64,000 nucleotides of DNA from Glandiceps talaboti (Eukaryota; Hemichordata; Enteropneusta; Spengelidae), in NCBI RefSeq assembly GCF_964340395.1, contig NC_135555.1, positions 20,495,447-20,559,446 of the forward strand. The letters are read 5' to 3'. Below are positions 11,290 through 24,639 of this stretch, in pieces. Both the position numbers and the translations under genes were made by a program. Under the pieces are notes generated by a model that had not been told where the DNA came from, made no database searches, and saw only the letters and a list, made by a program, of their open reading frames with translations. How positions within the stretch are numbered: position 1 is the stretch's first letter; each line of letters starts with the position of its first letter.

Positions 11290-11530
11290 CTCAATATGGT
11301 CCTGAGATGAATTGTCAAATTCAACCAAAGCCACCCACACAGTCACTAACACCGTTTGTTAATCAAATACTGAATTCTGCCCAATGATCATCAGTTTAGT
11401 GCTTATTGGAGGCAACTATGTAATGGCCAAATAAAATGTCAGCTCTGAGGATGCTGTATACTTATACATTGTTTAATAGTTGGGGGTTTACTCATTTGCA
11501 TTCACAACTTTGGGTTCATGATCTCTCATT
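11290..11530 (+). repeat. Dispersed repeat, family 3, copy 2
   Basis: A diverged relative of 36600-36850, sharing 'cacacagtca', 'ttgttaatca', 'gtgcttattgg' and 'agttgggggttta'. Confidence 0.5.
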
Positions 11531-11693
11531 GAGCTAGATGGAATGAAGAGATGATCCGATACCATGGATAACATTTTGACTATATCATGGTTGTACACAT
11601 AGAGGGGTTTTTAGTTGCAAAACAACTGTAGGAAAATTGTCAGATGATCTGCATATTTTGTTCAGTTATGCATTGTTTGGTCTGTAGACCCAT

Positions 11694-11715
11694 AGACCCT
11701 ACATGTGTAGGGTCT
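11694..11715. repeat. 22-bp perfect palindrome
   Basis: AGACCCTACA followed by TG and the exact complement. Same core as the palindrome at 9062-9094. Confidence 0.75.
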
Positions 11716-11994
11716 GTCATATACCCTAGGGAACCCAGGCAGGTGTATTGGCCTTAGTATTGGAATGTTCACAGTCAAGTGTCAATCTTTGCTATCTGTA
11801 TTGTGTTTATCTTAACACAAAATCTTGTAGTCAGTCTCACTAAACTTTATCTCATTCGATGACTATAAGCTTTGCTTCTTGGAAATCCACTGTAATATTA
11901 TGTAAGAGGTCATCACATTGACATTGGCTTTTTTTTATACCATGGAAGTATAACCCCAACAAGGGAGTTATGACTGAACTTGTTTACCACTACC

Positions 11995-12670
11995 CTTTTG
12001 GACTGATACAAGTAAGGTGATCAGTCAAGTCAATGGGCTAGGCACTATAATACAGCTAGGATCAAGTCATAAAACTAGACAACCCCCCCCCCCCCCTAAT
12101 TAGTTCACTCCATCCCTCTTGTTTGCTTGATTATGAGGGCATTGACCTCACAAAATCAATAGCCTCCAGTGCATCACAAAGGAAACCAACTCTTCCTTTC
12201 AATGGCTCCAGCCATGGATGTATTAGTGAGATCCATGCTTCAGCTGTCTAACTCACATTGAAAAGCTTTCTTGCTCTCTGACTTCAAACATTCCAAACTG
12301 TAGATAATGTTTTTTTATTTTAACTAGCAGATTTAAGTTATAATCAGATAAAAATTTGGGTGTGGAAAAATGGTTGACAGTATCTCACCTCTTAGCTTAT
12401 ATAATACAACTTGTATACCACTGTTTTGTTTAACTAGTAAACAACATACTTTGTCAAATGAGATAGGCAAGTCTATGGATAAATCTTCCTTCTCATTGAT
12501 TGTTCACTCCCCTATAGCTCTTTGTTCACATGATTTGAGGGGCACCTCACACAATCAATAACCTGTAGTGCATTACAAACCAAAATAACTCTTCCTTTCA
12601 ATGGCTAATTCAGCTGTCGATTAAAATCGCATGGAAAAACTTTCTTGGTCTCTGACTTAGATTATTTTTC
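11995..12670 (+). repeat. Local tandem duplication, about 400 bp apart
   Basis: 12098-12290 and 12503-12665 align by eye ('aactcttcctttcaatggct', 'tagtgca.cacaaa', 'ctttcttg.tctctgact'). A poly-C run lies at 12084-12097. No coding sense. Confidence 0.55.
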
Positions 12671-13228
12671 TCGGAGTTAATGGGTGAATAATACAGCCAG
12701 CGACAAACAAGCAGTTACAAGCAGAACATGTTACAAACCTTGGGTTTACTTATAACACTTGGAAATGCATGTTGGAACTACAGAGACTGTTAAATTGCAG
12801 AGTACATTTCATAGTTTGATAAGAACAGTTTGATGGCCACTTTATGTGTATTTGAAATGCCAGGGGAACTTGACATTCACACACGTCTTCTTGTACACAG
12901 TCTAGTAATTAGTAAAAATTAGTCTTTGAGAACTATCTGAAGACTGTAGAATCCCAAAATTGGCTAGCAAAGAAAATATACAGAATACTGCAGTGTTTGT
13001 TAAATACTTTTAAATGTATTTATTTGGTGCAAGAATGCAGAACAATGGACTGACTGTAGAATATTCCTTATGTATTCAAGTTAGGGAGTTATGATTTGGG
13101 TTAGGTTAAGGATAGGAATAGGGTTGGACTCCCTAGCATAACACTGATTTGTATCATACTCAATAAAAGGGACACTAACTGTGTGTCATGTATAACTTAT
13201 ATTTTTCTTTTATTTTCTATTCATTTAG
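12671..13228. other. Upstream region / probable 5' UTR intron of Nudix copy 3
   Basis: No gene is seen. It ends in a pyrimidine-rich stretch and 'ttcatttag', a good 3' splice acceptor with AG at 13227-13228. The upstream non-coding exon was not located. 13116-13180 ('actccctagcat..', 'ctgatttgtat') matches short blocks at 29264 and 36309. Confidence 0.4.
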
Positions 13229-13257
13229 GTTTCCCAGTTTTAAAGAATTGAATCAAG
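13229..13257 (+). other. 5' UTR part of Nudix copy 3 exon
   Basis: 29 nt between the predicted acceptor (AG at 13227-13228) and the ATG. Suggests that copy 3, unlike copies 1 and 2, has a spliced leader. Confidence 0.45.
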
Positions 13258-13980
13258 ATGACATCCAAAGACGAAGTCGTTCAGAAACTACTTGACAAGT
13301 TCAATATCCCAAACTTTGCTGAGATTTACGGTGATCTATCCGTCCCCAAAGCAGCAGTGTTGATACCACTTTTCTTCAAAGATGGAGTTCTTCGAGTCCT
13401 GTTAACCGTACGTTCCACAAGACTACGTACACATGGTGGCGAAGTGGCATTTCCAGGTGGTCGGAAAGACGAAACAGACAAAACGTTAGTGGAAACAGCT
13501 CTGAGGGAGTCGTGGGAAGAAATAGGTCTTCCTAAAGAAAAAGTTGATGTTATTTCACAGGGTGCTCCATTTACTACTAAAGCAGGGTATCTTGTAACAC
13601 CAATCGTGGCATTTATCGATGCCAACTTTGTACCAATTCCTAACGACAACGAGGTTGATGACGTATTCAGTGTACCACTTGAACATTTTCTAATGAGCGA
13701 AAATCACCACTCACAAGAAGTACAATTCACAGATAGCATCACCAAAGATAAAGTTACCACCTATATACATTTCTTTACACATAAAGAAAATGGCAAGAAG
13801 TATACTCCATGGGGTATCACCGCATTTACATGTATAATTGTAGCAAATGTTATCTTTGACAAAGCTCCCGAGTTCCCTGTGAACAGTGCGTACGATTGCA
13901 AAGACCCTCAGTTGATTTTTATCAATTGGTTTATCTCAAGGTTACAAGCTCTGCAGACTCAACATGGTAGTAAACTATAA
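13258..13980 (+). CDS. NUDT7-like peroxisomal CoA diphosphatase (Nudix), copy 3
   Basis: 240 aa in one coding exon. This is the most canonical of the three copies. LLTVRSTRLRTHGGEVAFPGG (48-68, read as LLTxRS...L, H, G, FPGG) is the CoA-diphosphatase signature. The Nudix box GGRKDETD...ALRESWEEIGL spans 67-91 with RE..EE for divalent metal. The downstream T..AGYLVTPIVAFI segment (107-120) and NEVDDVFSVPLEHF (131-144) are typical of NUDT7 proteins. The C-terminal GSKL is a PTS1 signal, so a peroxisomal matrix location is expected, where the enzyme would trim CoA or acyl-CoA. Base composition is richer in G/C than in copies 1 and 2, consistent with stronger constraint. It lies about 9.3 kb from copy 2, so the cluster is loose. 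Enzymatic identity is inferred from family motifs only. Confidence 0.9.
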   Translation: MTSKDEVVQKLLDKFNIPNFAEIYGDLSVPKAAVLIPLFFKDGVLRVLLTVRSTRLRTHGGEVAFPGGRKDETDKTLVETALRESWEEIGLPKEKVDVISQGAPFTTKAGYLVTPIVAFIDANFVPIPNDNEVDDVFSVPLEHFLMSENHHSQEVQFTDSITKDKVTTYIHFFTHKENGKKYTPWGITAFTCIIVANVIFDKAPEFPVNSAYDCKDPQLIFINWFISRLQALQTQHGSKL

Positions 13981-16900
13981 ATATATTCAAATAATGGAGA
14001 AGTCGTACCATGAAAATACCAAGTTGTCAAGTGACAAATGTGCGTTTTTTACATAATTATTCTATCCTTAGGCGACCTATGTCTTTCTTTACTTCTCATC
14101 GTAACACCCTTGGGTCGGTCGGTTAAAAGATTAAAATAGGAGAAAGGTGAAGTGCGAGTGTACATTTTGGTGATGCTTTGTAACTGTACTTTTAAAAACC
14201 TGAGGTTCGACAATGTAAATCAGAGTGCTACTGTGAGCCATTTGACTGATCAAAAGTTTCAGCGATAAACGACAATTTTCACCTACATGCACGCACACGT
14301 GTTGTCTCCATCTTATTATTAGTGCTAGGGTGCTTTTTATCTGACCTGGCCATGGAGGGTGTTATTTTTAAAGTAATTTTGGTCAACTTTGAAAAATATA
14401 GAGTCAATCAAATCATGAGAAACAGAAAAGTAAATATGGCAACCCTTATTAAAACACTTCGATCTCTAAAGGTTTGTTAACTGTTCTTTTCTATATAACT
14501 ATATATAAAGCTAAGATATTCTTCTAAAATTTCACATAATGGCTTTTTCATTTTGTTCATGATGATACATTTTATATTATTTGCCGAAATCATTTGCAAT
14601 TATTCAGAGAAATGAAGATAATAACGACCTTTCCTACAAACTTTTCAGCTATACTCCCATCCTAGCTTACATGATCACCTGTACTTCACTCAGTGTACAG
14701 TAGGGAAACTGCAATGTGATTGTCAGTAATGTCACATCCACAGTATGGTCAATTACACTTTATGTTTTACATTTTTTAAAGAAAACTTCTGTAAATTACA
14801 TGTATAAAAACTGTTCATGTATCAGGTCGTTACAAAATGTATCGGCATAAATTTAGTGCTCTAAATTCCAGAAACCAGTCAGAGTTGCTACCTATGGTGT
14901 ACACTTTGTGGTACTGTAAGAACCATTTATCTTACATTATGTACATATAACCATACAACAACTGAGGCATTTGGGTTGATAAATCATTCAATCTACAGGT
15001 ACCTTAGACATGTGAAGTGGAGCATACAAGTATCTACATCATGATAACATGACCCTACATGTGGTGTGGTCGATATGAACTCTGTGTGAACTCACTCAAC
15101 CAACATGGTTGACAGTTACTAACGAAAAAATTCTCCAAATTTCTGACCCAGAGCCTACAAGTCATTGTTTCTTCTTACTCTCTCTTTTCATAACCTGGGT
15201 TCATAATGATATGTTTGACACTGAGCTCGGTTATAGGTGTCTCTGTTTTGTCTGCCGGTACATTTTACATATCAGTCAGGACAATTTTGTATGTAGTCGA
15301 TAGATACATTGTTTTGTCTCCTAAGTTTGTGTTGAACTGTTTGTTTCCTTTCAGTACACTTTCATGTTGACGGTATACACTGTGTATCTTTGTTGTGTCT
15401 ACATTTCTGACCCAATGTTCAACTGTCGCTGTTTGTTCTTTTTCAGGATGTTGACAACACAGTCCTTCAGTATTGGCAACTACATGACGTATGTGTCTCT
15501 TTGTTCAACAATAGTTCTATTCCAATGGCTAGGCTACTGTTTGTTCATTTTCAAAATAATTTAGTTTGTAGTTGACAGGTACATTGTGTGTCTCTGTCTC
15601 TCTGAGGGTCAAGGTTTCCAGCCCATTACATCCTGTGATCATTTGAAAGCACTTCTCTACAGATGAGTGCATATTTCAAATAAATAAGGCTTCTCCCACA
15701 CTACATGTACTCATAATTTTTAAACAAACACAGACTTCCTGTGTAAATCTTAACATGCACACAAATTAGAGTGTTTATATTCCAACGTCTATGGTTTGCC
15801 TAACAAAAAGAAATTTCTTATTATTTCCATACAAAATAAGCTAGCTGATAATACATTATTACTGGGATGAGTTTCAGAATCTGAAACTGTCATTTTCATT
15901 CCATATTCCACTCCAAAAATTGTATAGTATGGAGTCCCTAAATTTTTCCTCCTTCTTAGAGAAACTTGCTTAGATTTTCATTCTGAGCAAATTAACAACG
16001 CACCTTTATGTCTCAAGTGTCCTGGTGCGGCCAATTCAAGTAAACACAATTGTGTATAGTTCCAATTACCTGGACTACCTAATGGTATATAATTTTACTT
16101 TTTTATGTCGTTCGAGAATGATCTCGTGAAAATGGCTCAAAAAGTGGGGAAAGGAGAGATGGCATATGAACCCCACCCCCACCCCCCCCCCAAAAAAAAA
16201 AAAAAAAAAGTTCAGTGTTACCTGATTTTGAGAGGTATACCCATGGCCAGCACCAGTAAGCATTTAATTCATTTTGCTTTGTGTAAAGGAACCAGTGTTG
16301 GGGCAATATTATGTTAACCTATTATTTTACTTTTGTAAAAAAAATGACTAGGTATTAAAATGTGTTTTAATCTGTACAAGTGGGTTGTAATGCTGATTTA
16401 CATGTGTAACTGTAAGTCAAACCTATGGGTTAGTGTTTCATCATGGTCTTCAAGTGAACCAAACATAAGTATATTATAACACTGCAATATATCTTACAGT
16501 CTAACAACTTATCAAATTGTCAATCTCCAGATCTCAGAAACTTCCAGAAATAGCTGTAACTTATAAATAAGTGAATTTATTACATGTTGGAACTAGTTAG
16601 TGTTAGTGTCTGCCTATGTTACTACACACAGTAGATCTGTTATGTGTTAAATGAAAGACTAGTGTCTATTGTCAAACACTCTGTCAATGTGTAATTCTCT
16701 CAGTTTTCACACAGGATACAATTAACTATTTACAAATTCATAGAGGCTTTGGCACGTACACATAATGTGGTCATTGTAGAATTGAGACTCAGGACACACC
16801 TCTGTATAAGTTTGCTTTATATTTTGCCAAGAGCTATATAAGATTAATTCTACCATGGACTTATATATATACATGTCACTACAGGGGTCTGTTTTTCTCA

Positions 16901-17530
16901 GGGAGGTTTGATTCTGCAAATATTACAAGTTAGTAGTATACGTTCGTTGGCAACCGATTTACATGCATAAAAACTTGTATATAAATACCATCAAGTTTAT
17001 TGAGGAGTGATTATTAATTTCTTGATTTACAGAGTACGTGTCACACCTTCATGCCTTGATGACTGTTTATCAGAGATTGTTTTCTTGTTGCTAAGACTGG
17101 GTGGTATTGTAATACTGTGAACGCCCATTAGGAATTCACTCAGGCTTGACAGCATTTTCAACAACAAAAAATTTTGTCAGTATTACTGAGTCATGTATAT
17201 CATGTGGTTTTGAGTCCGAGTTGCAGTAAATTTTCCCTATTTTTTGGTAATTTTTTAAAAAATACACCAAACCTTTACCGGAAACAGTGCAATCGTACTA
17301 CTTGGTCAAATCACCTCTCTATCCAACTTTGACACTTGGGTTCCAGGCATAAGATTGACTTTTGCCAGGAGAAACAGCATGATTGGGAATACCATAGTCT
17401 TTTAGCGGCTATGCTCACTATGGACCACAGGCACTTGTTTCCCGAGATACGTATCAGAATGTTTCAATCAGAGTAAATAAAAGTGTTGATAATATCAATA
17501 ACATTGGCATGTTTAGCCAATTGTATATGA
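13981..17530. other. Intergenic, no gene seen
   Basis: AT-rich. A poly-C/poly-A junction sits near 16185-16210. 15230-15600 holds loose repeats of 'tagttgacaggtacattgt' and 'gtctctgttttgtctgcc'. ORFs of 60-70 aa show no recognisable product. Confidence 0.45.
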
Positions 17531-17650
17531 AAGGGGTAAAATAACACTTGTTTCTGTAATCGCACAAGTCCACTTCACCGCGATCTATAGACTATATCTC
17601 ACAGTGAGTGGACTTGTGCTATCACAGAAACAAGTGTTATTTTACCCCTT
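17531..17650. repeat. Near-perfect 120-bp hairpin element
   Basis: The left arm at 17531-17578 (AAGGGGTAAAATAACACTTG, then TTTCTGT..) pairs with 17602-17650 over about 47 bp with only about 3-4 mismatches. The loop of about 23 bp contains 'gatctatagactatatc'. High arm identity suggests a young element or a constrained RNA hairpin. Confidence 0.75.
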
Positions 17651-17934
17651 ACCAAGGTGTGAGGGTGCCCTGTCATAATGTACCTAACAGAGTGTTCATG
17701 AGGCTTTAACATGGTGGTTGTAATATATTCATATTAAAATGAACTACATGTATATGTATTACTGAGACATGAACTCATCTGAATGAGATTTTGACAGAAA
17801 TTAGATATTGACAATATGTTTGCTTGATTATTATTATTATTATTATTAATATTAACCATTTTCCGATCGAAAATATTTGGTAGTCATTGCCAGAAAAGGG
17901 TGACATTTGCGTTCACCGTCCATTAAAACAATCC

Positions 17935-18105
17935 CTGAGGTGATGAGGTATAATTATATTATTCTCCAATATTTTTCTCCACTCAGCCAGAAAATGCTTG
18001 TGACCTTAAAGGGTTTGTCACTACTTTGAATTTGTAGACAAGGCCCCTTAGGATACTCATATTTTCCTTGACTGATCAAAGAAAAACATTTGGGGAATAA
18101 TACCT
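17935..18105 (+). repeat. Dispersed repeat, family 2, copy 2
   Basis: Matches 23990-24126 and the reverse of 483-650 ('ttattctccaatatttttct', 'cactcagccagaaaatgctt', 'tcatattttccttg'). Confidence 0.6.
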
Positions 18106-19177
18106 AATATGCATATCTATACCACAAAGGATCAGAGATGTAAACTGAAGTGTGCAGTCAAAAATTTCAGGTGTAATTTTTAAGTCAATGTCTGGAACAA
18201 AAATTTAATTCAATACTATGGTTTACCAACACGGATGAATTTTCATTTGAAGATGTAAACTTTCATATGTATAATTGAGTACAAGTTTTCCTTGTCACAT
18301 GAAAAAAGATGAAATATGTATTTATGATATTGTTATGAATAATAAATATTGTGTATTTTCAGTTTATATTTACTGTATATGAATAATGGTTGTAACATGT
18401 TAATATTATATCTAAATGAGTTATTGAAATAAAAATATAGTAATTCTAGGTTTTTTGAGTCGATGTTTGATTTGTACCAAGCCTACATTTCTTTAATATC
18501 CCATTACAGAGTGATTACATCTTTGTAATTATCATTAGAGTTGTCAGGTACTGTCAGGTTATGGTGACAGCTATCATTTCCTGTTACTTATTTACTTGTA
18601 ATCTCTGTAGAAACTACACTCTAGATAAAGTGAATTCTTGTAAACTCTGTAGAAACTACACTCGAAAGATAATGGAAGAAGAAAAATATTACAATTTTAA
18701 ATCTAATATTTTGAAAAAAGCCTGTGTGAAATTAATCAAAAATTCAAGTTTATTTTTGTACATTACATAATATTATAGCTGATGAATAATATTCAGTCAT
18801 AAATTCTTCATTCTTGTAAACCAGAGCTGTTATTTCTTTCATTACACTGTGTCTTGGATGGTGGGTCTTGGATGGTGCCATAAAACAGGCTGTGGTTTAC
18901 AATGATGCAAAATCTTTAATTCGACATACACTTGCATTTCCATTCCAATTTATAACATGCCCTTTCAGGACAAAAAATCTAACTAAACTCATGTAGAAAA
19001 GAAAAAATAATGTTGACTTTCTTGCTCAGTGATTACATATGAATATGTTGTCGATAGTGTATTATCTTGGATTATCTGGTGACAGCACACCCCCCCCCCC
19101 TCCCCCCAATTTCCAATGATCTCACTAGAAACAGTACATAGTCTGTGTAAACTGCATCAATGACTTCACTGCACTAA
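18106..19177. other. Intergenic, no gene seen
   Basis: Contains a 48-bp-period duplication at about 18595-18665 ('ctctgtagaaactacact' twice) and a C-rich run at 19090. No gene. Confidence 0.5.
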
Positions 19178-19395
19178 TTCTATCTATCTATCTATCAGCC
19201 GGTCTATCTATCAGCATGTTATATATCTATCTATCCATCTACCTATATATTTATCTATCTATTCATCTATCTATAGCCATCCCCATCCATCAATCTATCT
19301 ATGTCAATTGCTCAATCTATATCTATCTATCTATCTATCTATCTAACTATATCTATCTGTCTATCACTATATCTATCTCTATAAATTATATCTAT
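19178..19395. repeat. (TATC)n microsatellite
   Basis: Interrupted CTAT/TATC repeats. Confidence 0.85.
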
Positions 19396-19860
19396 TCACG
19401 GATAGAATGAGCTGAGTAGAATCACAGATCCACCAATATAGACATACAACTATATATACAACATTATCACAGTCTAATTTGTCTCGTTAATGTTATAGTC
19501 AACATATTACCCACAGGGAGCCCAAGAACTGTGTTACAAACAAGCAAAAATAAATATACACAAATAAAATATGTATGAGTGAATGAAAATACCATAAACA
19601 CATGAATGACTATATTAGTCTGAAAGATCTAGTCATTGATCTGATTATGTAACAACTCATAACACAACATATTGCATAGCAGAAACAACAACAGATCTTT
19701 GAGGCTAGCATAACTATCTATATACATGTACGTATACTATTGAAATACACTATATGTTTCTATATTATACTATTTATACAAACAACACCATAAAAATGAG
19801 GTATTCTTTGTAAAGATATTATACAGTTATCCATGAGTTTAAAGTGGCATTTCATTATAT
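19396..19860. other. Intergenic, no gene seen
   Basis: AT-rich, no recognised feature. Confidence 0.5.
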
Positions 19861-19909
19861 TTATTTATTTGTTTGTTTGTTTGTTTGTTTGTTTGTTTGT
19901 TTGTTTGTA
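19861..19909. repeat. (TTTG)n microsatellite
   Basis: About 11 TTTG units after a TTTA run. Confidence 0.85.
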
Positions 19910-22900
19910 GCATGGTTCCTGGGCTTCCTGTGGTAGGATGGTGGTACTTGAGTATACACAAAAGAGTACATAGTAACCGAGAACATGCCATTTTGTAGCC
20001 CATAAAATACGTCAATGTCTATTTTTTTTAATAATATACATGATATGTGAATTCTTGATGAGAACTCTACCATTAGTGGGACATGATTCAACATGGTTGA
20101 GATGTTGGAATATTCTTAATGATATTTCATAAACGAAATATAACCACTGAAACTTATAAAATTACAGCTGTGTGCATTTAATAGTTTAAGACTTCTCCTT
20201 TAAGTGGGAAGGATATCGATTTGAAGGCCCATGATTCAACACCAGGTTCTTGCAACAGTGTTATCTTATCAGTAGAACCATAAGGATTACATAGGATTAG
20301 TCTTTCGTTCTTGGCCAATTTTTTCTATAGCTTTGCCAGACAATTTTTCATACAAATTTTTTAATACAAATGCCTATACATGATATTTGCAATATACCCT
20401 TATCTACAGACAGTACAGGAACACACACATGCATACACACCCCCTGACACTCCCCAAATATGTCCACAGTGATACGAATCATTGCGGTTTGTCGTTTTGA
20501 CACTATCAAAATACCACCAAGTGTAGGCGTCCTTGTGTTCGGCAACAATGTTTATTTACATTTTGTTATCAATCATGGCAATACCATGTGACTATCAAAA
20601 ACGAAGTTATTTTTATCGACTGTTTGAACAATTAGGTGTTGTAATAATGCTGTTCCAGACACACATATCATATATTATTCGTCACTGGAATATTTTATGA
20701 AAGTATTGTATCCGTTGTGTATTTTTTTTTGTTTACTTGCTGTTTGTCAATTCAAACTACGGCGACTTTACCTCTCTTTTGGCTATTTTTGCCTGCGTAT
20801 AAACAAATTAAAATTAACTGTTGGAGAAATTTGTCAACTTTTCATAACAGCTGTTTGTTTTTTGTATACCTATATAAAGCAGTGGAGTTTTTGCAGATTG
20901 TAAATCTCACCCCAAATACCGCTGAAGACTTGTGAATTTTACAGACAATTTCAAAATACCGTGTAGCTGTTCTATTTGATAAAAAACAAGCAGAAACCAA
21001 CAAGAAACTGCATCTGCCACACTTCAAATTTTAATTTTAGTTTTGATGCATTGCAACTCCATGCAGACAATCGGACACCAATGTTTTTTCTTAGTATCAA
21101 AAACCCCGGCGATGAAGGACACGTAAAATGTCGTTTGGAGTGTTTATTTGATGTCTGTATGATGCAACTTTAAATCATTTCATTTAGACAAAATGTAGCA
21201 ATACATTGTACTCATTCAATCTTGTTATCTTAAAGTGTACCATGATGTCAAGTTGTATCAAACAAACTTTAAACTGTATAACATCTGTTTTGCGTGACAG
21301 AGATTTGAATATTCCTCAAGACATGCTAGACAATGTCCTTCGATTGAAGGACATTGCATTGTTGAGAAAGATAGCCAAGTCCCAGTCTGACATAACGATA
21401 CAATAAACTCGTTAGTAAGATATTTTTTTTAGACATTATTGTTGTAGCAAAGTGTTATCATACAGTGTATTCGGTGTGTGTGTTGGGGGGGGGGGGGGGG
21501 GGGGTAATCAACAGGTTGGTATAGTCGTGCTTAAGATGAAGGCCTCTGCGCGACAATGGTACTATGGTACACAGTACTCACCGCTGTTATCCATGTTTGG
21601 TGAATTTTCGTCGCCCGCCAGCTAAAATAATGTGCTGGTGGCTTGCAAGAATGGTGTGTATATATAATGACGTATATTGGAAAGGAATACTGATGTGAAC
21701 AAATACCTGAGTTTAATTAAAACATGCTTTTCTGCAACAATTCCAATTTTCGTGCTTAGATAAGAAAATATTGTCAGGATAAAATCAATATCATCGCAAA
21801 CTGACACTACCATGAATGTATCACTAAATGTATATCCATGATAACACAGACTCCATTTCAAAGTCCAAGTGGTATACTGTCATTGGACTGTGTAATCACA
21901 TACTACAGATACGCAACACACGCAACCTTCAACAGACTGATGATGTGTACTTGGTCTATTTCTACGTCATCAACAGCCATATTTGATGTTTTATTTCAGA
22001 CTATCTTTTTAAAGCAACGACATATCAACCACCAACGAAGTTGTTCTTGTGAAAATCCATTCTTTACACAATATTTTAGCGGACGGACTTCGGGAAGAAC
22101 AAATTTACAGCCAAAATTGGAGTGGGCAAACTATTTCAGCCAAAGCAAAATACTAACAGTGAAAACAGGTCAATGGGGAGGGGCTACTGGGGAATTTAGA
22201 TACTTAATTAGACAATCTCTGAAGTTTAAACGTGCCCAATATTGGCGGACATTCACGTTATAATCGAAATTGATATGATCTGCAGTGGGAAATGCAAACA
22301 TGTTCTACAGGGTAAAGGCCAATTGGCCAAATGGAGAATTCTTGCGTCGGTAATACTGGCAATGTAAAGTAGATTTCCCACACCAGTAATTTGAGGGAAT
22401 GTGATCTGAACAGCTCGTGCTAGCTAGACCCTCAAGTTTTAGATTCGGTAATTTTATGCAAACTTGGTCAATTTTGTCTTTAAAAATTGACATTGTGATT
22501 GCAACAACGTGATCCTCCAAATGGTGTAGATGATGCAGCCACTTGCTTAATTTTGCCAATTATCTATATAAGCCTGTATTACCTGAAATCAGACGGACAA
22601 CATGCCGTGATTTACTAATGACTGACAGCATTTTATCGGTTTTTCTTATCATGTCAACGAATACCCAAGTTGTGCCCAACATCACTGGTACTGTTTAGAA
22701 CACGAAGCCAGTTTAAGTTTGGTAAATGCCACTAACAGTGGACATAATAATTTTCCAAAACTTGCACATTATTATCGTGAAAAGGTAGTTGTGCCCGGGA
22801 GTTGTGCTCATCCTACAAATCGCCACAAAAATTCTTCCATAAAACTAGCACGTGTCTTGATTTCAAGTGAAGTCGAAGCTTGGAGCTTAGTGCTCTAAGA

Positions 22901-23087
22901 TTTCAGGGATATCGACCCGAATTCGTTTCACGTACAATCGGTAATATTAAGTTTTTGAGAAAGATTGTATATTTGTAAGTCTATTACAGTGTCTAAGTAT
23001 ATTTGTAATCACTTGAAAATGTTGTAACGCGCTGTAAAATACGTAAAGGCTATTGGTCATGATGACTCAAGGCTATACCGATATATG

Positions 23088-23095
<8 letters not shown>
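19910..23095. other. Intergenic, only unsupported short ORFs
   Basis: A G homopolymer lies at 21485-21504. A 141-aa open frame (21838-22263, plus) has no recognisable domain, no repeat explanation and no clear splice context, so it is not called as a gene. 'cctatataaagcag' at 20868 is TATA-like but has no gene after it. Confidence 0.4.

Positions 23096-23172
<77 letters not shown>
23096..23172. repeat. (GT)n microsatellite
   Basis: About 38 uninterrupted GT units after an AT run. Confidence 0.95.
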
Positions 23173-23173
<1 letters not shown>

Positions 23174-23899
23174 AATATCATAGTAACATTTATTCATTCG
23201 TCCATTCATTCTTTCATTCTCATACTCTTGGGGAACTTTTTACTGTTGCATGTAAATGTTTGTGTGTTTATGACAATTGCATCGGGATGGCTTCACGCTG
23301 ATCAACTTGACGCGTGTCACCTCATTGCACCTTGGCCGCAGGTAAGGGTATACGTACAATTAACACACATTAGGCAACCACGTGCAAATCAATAATGATT
23401 TTATTCACTCATTATCTTTTATTTCGTACAAAACAGCGGTACGTATAGTATCTTATCAGTGCATAGCACGATCCTCTATCCCGTGTAAGACCCACTTGTA
23501 AAAGACAGGTAACAGGGGAACAAAATTACTACTAAAACGCTTTGTAGCAACATTCTAAAATGTCAAATTATAGTATATCACTTCGAAAAAGGTAAAGACG
23601 TTTTCATTTTTCATTTCCATTCTAAGTACAGTGTATTTTGAATCTATACATTTTGGGACTGGTACCTTAATAATATTAGATATTACAGCGACACCACCAA
23701 AAACACACTGAGGGCGCCAACCCTCCGATCTCGGAACAAAAGTTTGCTGAACTTCAACATTTCGCACAACTTTTCTCATGTAGCAAATAGCAGAATATGG
23801 CAAAATTGTAAGTACAACAAGGTTTATACCATTCGCGAGCCAAGTTCAACAAAAAATATGGAATATATACTCTGGTCATTCGAGGTCACCACAATGCGC

Positions 23900-24130
23900 G
23901 TCTATATGTCACTAAAACGCATGTCTGCGTTACTGGTTCTGCTGTGGTCAAAATTGTCATTATTTCCCCCGATTTTTCTTTGATATTACTGGTGCTGATT
24001 TAATCATGTTATTCTTCAATACTTTTCTTCATTCAGCCGGAAAATACTCGTGACCTAATGGTTGTCACTACTCGGCTAGGGACTCGTAATGACAAAGGCC
24101 CCCTTCATCACTCATATTTTCCTTGGCACG
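23900..24130 (+). repeat. Dispersed repeat, family 2, copy 3
   Basis: The best full-length match to the reverse complement of 483-765, from 'cgcgtctatatgtcac' through 'ttactggttctgctgtgg' to 'cactcatattttccttgg'. It ends about 40 bp before the giant AG tract. Confidence 0.65.
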
Positions 24131-24167
24131 TGAATTCTTACTGGGGCATTAACTGGCAAAGTTTTAA

Positions 24168-24493
<326 letters not shown>

Positions 24494-24639
24494 TAACTAG
24501 TAGGAACCAGAAAGTCTCTGCCCTCACTATAGATTTTTGGTTCTACACATTGTCGGAATCTAAGATTCTGAGCTACATGATGCACCCCTTAATTGAGAAA
24601 TTAAATATTTGAAACGATGTGAAATTTGAAGATTAAGCT

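Noticed and set aside
21838-22263. 141-aa plus-strand ORF
   Set aside because: No recognised motif, no paralogue in the window and no splice or promoter context. Could be real but cannot be supported.
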